In this document: positions 4,840 through 6,663 of the stretch, piece after piece
How positions within the stretch are numbered: position 1 is the first letter of the stretch
How the letters are laid out: each line of letters opens with the position of its first letter
NCBI GenBank assembly: GCA_005879205.1
Contig: VBLD01000085.1
Location: forward strand, 11,436-18,098
DNA from: Deltaproteobacteria bacterium
GTDB taxonomy: Bacteria > Desulfobacterota > Binatia > DP-6
Direction of reading: 5' to 3'
DNA length: 6,663 nucleotides
The notes under the pieces: generated by a model
What the model was told of the DNA's origin: nothing
The model's input: the letters and a program-made list of their open reading frames with translations, nothing else
Database searches by the model: none
Program-made: the position numbers and the translations under genes

Positions 4840-6063
4840 TCAGACGAGGACCTGGCGCGCCCGCAGCCCGGCGATCTCGGCGTCCGAGTAGCCGCATGCC
4901 TCGCGCAGCACCTGGTCGGTGTCGGCGCCGAGGCACGGAGCGGCCCGGCGGACCCGGCAGTCGCTCGCCGACATGCGCCACGGCACGCCGATGTGCCGGC
5001 GCGCGCCCACCTCGGGATGGGGCAGCTCGACGAAGAACTCCCGGGCGGCGAGGTGCGGGTCCTCGGCGACGTCGCGGTTGGTGGCGGCGGTGAAGGCGGC
5101 GATGCCGGCCGCCTGGAGCTCGGCCGTCGCCGCCTCGGGCGAACGTGCCCGCGTCCACTCCGTCACGAGCGTCTCGAGCTCGTCCTCGTGGCGCTTGCGG
5201 GCGACGAGCGTCGCGAAGCGCGCGTCGTCGCCGAGCTCCGGGCGACCGAGGCAGCGGGCGAACCGCGCCCACGCCGCGTCGTCCTCGATCGCGATGGCGA
5301 TCCAGCGATCGTCGCCCGCGGCGCGGAAGATCCCGTGCGGCGCCATGTGTGCGTCCCGGTTGCCGTCGCGCGGAGGTGCCACGCCGTTCATGGTCCAGGA
5401 GACGACGGCCTCGGGCAGGACCGTCATCGACGACTCCCACTGCGAGAGGTCGACGTACTGCCCCTCTCCCGTGCGGGCGCAGTGGAGCAGCGCGGCGAGG
5501 ACGGCGACGGCGCCGTGGAGGCCGCCCGTCGGGTCGCCGTACGAGATGCCGACGTGCATCGGCGGCCAGTCCCGGTAGCCGGTGACCGACGAGAGGCCCG
5601 ACAAGGGCACCTGCGCCGGGCCGTAGGACACCTTGTCGCGATCGGGACCTGTGGCCCCGTAGCCCGAGAGCGCGATCATGACCAGATCGGGGCGGACCGC
5701 GCGGAGCACCTCGTAGCCGAGGCCCATCCGGTCCATCACCCCCGCGGCGAAGTTCTCGACCACGACGTCGCTCGCGGCGCACAGCCGCCTGGCGATGGCG
5801 ACGGCCTCGGGGCGCTTGAGGTCGAGCGTCAGGCTCTTCTTCCCCTGGTTGTACTGGTTGAAGTAGCCGCTGCGGTTCGGGCCGAACTCCATGTCGCGCG
5901 GGTAGGGTGGGAGGAGGCGCGTGACGCAGATGCGCGTCGCCGTCTCGACGCGGATCACTTCGGCCCCGAGGTGGGCGAGCTGGAGGGTGCAGAAGGGGCC
6001 GGCCCATACCCACGTGAAGTCCGCGACCCGCAGGCCGGCGAGCGGTGCGTGCCGGCCGGTCAT
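4840..6063 (-). CDS. Class III (CaiB/BaiF, formyl-CoA transferase family) CoA-transferase
   Basis: This is a 407-residue cytoplasmic enzyme expected to move CoA between an acyl-CoA donor and a carboxylic acid through an aspartyl-CoA thioester. Family features in order are GLRVADFTWVWAGPFCTLQLA and GAEVIRVE (10-40), FNQYNQGKKSLTLDLK (68-83), VVVENFAAGVMDRMGLGYEVL (100-120) and ALSGYGATGP (131-140). The active-site motif YGDPTGG (175-181) has the presumed nucleophile Asp177. GEGQYVDLSQWES follows, and the C-terminus ends RRAAPCLGADTDQVLREACGYS. Length and motifs are complete, so it should be active. The ATG at 6063 overlaps the upstream CoA-transferase stop as ATGA and has a G-run (GGGGG) a few bases before it. 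Substrate is unknown: the family covers formyl/oxalate, carnitine, benzylsuccinate, mesaconate and racemases of 2-methylacyl-CoA. The intact Asp and transferase-like context leave alpha-methylacyl-CoA racemase as a less likely alternative. Confidence 0.93.
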   Translation of the reverse strand: MTGRHAPLAGLRVADFTWVWAGPFCTLQLAHLGAEVIRVETATRICVTRLLPPYPRDMEFGPNRSGYFNQYNQGKKSLTLDLKRPEAVAIARRLCAASDVVVENFAAGVMDRMGLGYEVLRAVRPDLVMIALSGYGATGPDRDKVSYGPAQVPLSGLSSVTGYRDWPPMHVGISYGDPTGGLHGAVAVLAALLHCARTGEGQYVDLSQWESSMTVLPEAVVSWTMNGVAPPRDGNRDAHMAPHGIFRAAGDDRWIAIAIEDDAAWARFARCLGRPELGDDARFATLVARKRHEDELETLVTEWTRARSPEAATAELQAAGIAAFTAATNRDVAEDPHLAAREFFVELPHPEVGARRHIGVPWRMSASDCRVRRAAPCLGADTDQVLREACGYSDAEIAGLRARQVLV

Positions 6064-6663
6064 GCGGCGCCCCCGACCGCCACTGTGTCGAGCCCGACCT
6101 CGGCCAGCACCTCGGCCGTGTGCTGCCCGAGGCACGGCGCCGGGCGGCGGAGCTGCCACGGCGTGGCGGAGAGCTTGTACGGCGCCCCCGGCATGGTGAC
6201 CGGTCCGGCGGCGGGATGCTCGACGGTGACGAAGAACCCGCGGGCGCGGAGGTGGGGCGAGGCGACGAGGTCGCCCATGGTCGAGACGGGTGCGAACGGG
6301 ATGCGCCGGCGCTGCGCCGCCTCGTAGAGCTCCTGGACCGACTGGTCGCGGCACCACTCCTGGAGGAGGGCCTGCAGGGCGTCGAAGTTGGCGCCGCGCG
6401 CCAGGCGGTTCGCGAACAGTTCGAGACCCGCCCATTCGGGGTTGCCCATGATGTCGACGAAGCGCTCCCACTGATGCTCCTCGATGGCGCACAGGAAGAT
6501 CCAGCCGTCGCGGCACTCCATGAAGCAGAGCGGCTGGATCGGCTTCTGGCCGAGCCGCGAGGCGACGAGGCCCGTGTAGGGCCAGTACTCGAAGGTCAGC
6601 TCGAGGATGGCCGCGACGCATTCCTGGGCCGACACCTCGACGTGCTCGCCGCGCCCGGTCGTG
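6060..6663 (-). CDS. Class III (CaiB/BaiF) CoA-transferase, N-terminus beyond the right edge
   Basis: The visible part is the C-terminal 200 residues, enough to recognise the family. It begins in TGRGEHVEVSAQECVAAI, which aligns with TGEGQYVDLSQWESSMTV of the neighbouring enzyme. It continues through the typical small domain (CRDGWIFLCAIEEHQWERFV, GNPEW, FAPVSTMGDLVASPHLRARGFF) to RRPAPCLGQHTAEVLAEVGL. The catalytic Asp and CoA-binding half lie outside the window, so activity cannot be judged. A GTG at 6635 is open but internal, since homology runs through it to the edge. The stop (6062-6060) overlaps the next ATG by four bases, so the pair is translationally coupled. The two are clear paralogues and may form a heteromer, as BbsE and BbsF do, or two enzymes of one pathway. 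Confidence 0.92.
   Translation of the reverse strand, partial: TTGRGEHVEVSAQECVAAILELTFEYWPYTGLVASRLGQKPIQPLCFMECRDGWIFLCAIEEHQWERFVDIMGNPEWAGLELFANRLARGANFDALQALLQEWCRDQSVQELYEAAQRRRIPFAPVSTMGDLVASPHLRARGFFVTVEHPAAGPVTMPGAPYKLSATPWQLRRPAPCLGQHTAEVLAEVGLDTVAVGGAA

Noticed and set aside
3699..5093. A 464-codon plus-strand frame over the antiporter
   Set aside because: It is the wrong frame of the antiporter gene, rich in Arg/Ala/Gly, and crosses the convergent stop junction into antisense of the CoA-transferase.
4993..6327. A 444-codon open frame on the plus strand across both CoA-transferases
   Set aside because: It is antisense to two genes with unmistakable family motifs, spans their overlap, and its translation is a low-complexity Arg/Ala/Gly-rich chain with no fold-like pattern. 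Long spurious frames are expected at this GC content.
1..6663. Search for tRNA, rRNA, CRISPR arrays, insertion sequences and attachment sites
   Set aside because: No cloverleaf, regularly spaced repeats, transposase motifs or terminal inverted repeats were found by eye. Genes fill the window and the longest gap is 146 bases.

Overview
The window is very GC-rich bacterial DNA. Its genes end almost every codon in G or C and are packed nearly without gaps: eight genes lie wholly inside it and one more is cut at each end. The gene mix is a DUF4912 protein, a CsgG-like lipoprotein, an ATP-dependent phosphofructokinase of exactly bacterial PfkA length, a CaCA cation antiporter and tandem CaiB-type CoA-transferases. 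With -10 elements lying almost on top of start codons, it suggests an environmental deltaproteobacterium-like or Binatota-like lineage. That placement is an inference from gene content and composition, not from a marker gene.

Layout. At the left edge, the minus strand carries a DUF4912-domain protein (1-686, C-terminus outside the window). It is divergent from a 70-residue plus-strand gene of unknown function (789-1001). That gene meets a minus-strand pair head-on: a half-size TauE/SafE-type membrane protein (1494-1802) followed by a lone PTS EIIA-type phosphocarrier (998-1483). Divergent from this pair is a plus-strand lipoprotein of CsgG-like appearance (1905-2543). A gap of 146 bases with a perfect 11-bp hairpin follows, then an extended -10 element that directly abuts pfkA (2690-3652). 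The pfkA stop overlaps the start of a CaCA-family cation/proton or cation/sodium antiporter (3652-4839). The antiporter stop abuts the stop of a minus-strand pair of class III CoA-transferases (4840-6063 and 6060-6663, the latter cut at its N-terminus), whose reading frames overlap by ATGA.

How they may work together. Three units look co-expressed: tauE-like with EIIA, pfkA with the antiporter, and the two CoA-transferases. The CoA-transferase pair may make a heteromeric enzyme that activates a carboxylic acid, as in BbsEF-type systems, but the substrate cannot be read from sequence. The phosphofructokinase keeps both the ATP-type active site and the allosteric-site residues of E. coli PfkA, so it should be a regulated glycolytic enzyme. 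There is no mobile element, RNA gene or CRISPR array, and no gene-free stretch longer than 146 bases. I see no clear new multi-gene system. The most unusual features are the near-leaderless promoters, the stop-on-stop convergent junctions, the pfkA-antiporter coupling, and the truncated TauE with an orphan EIIA.
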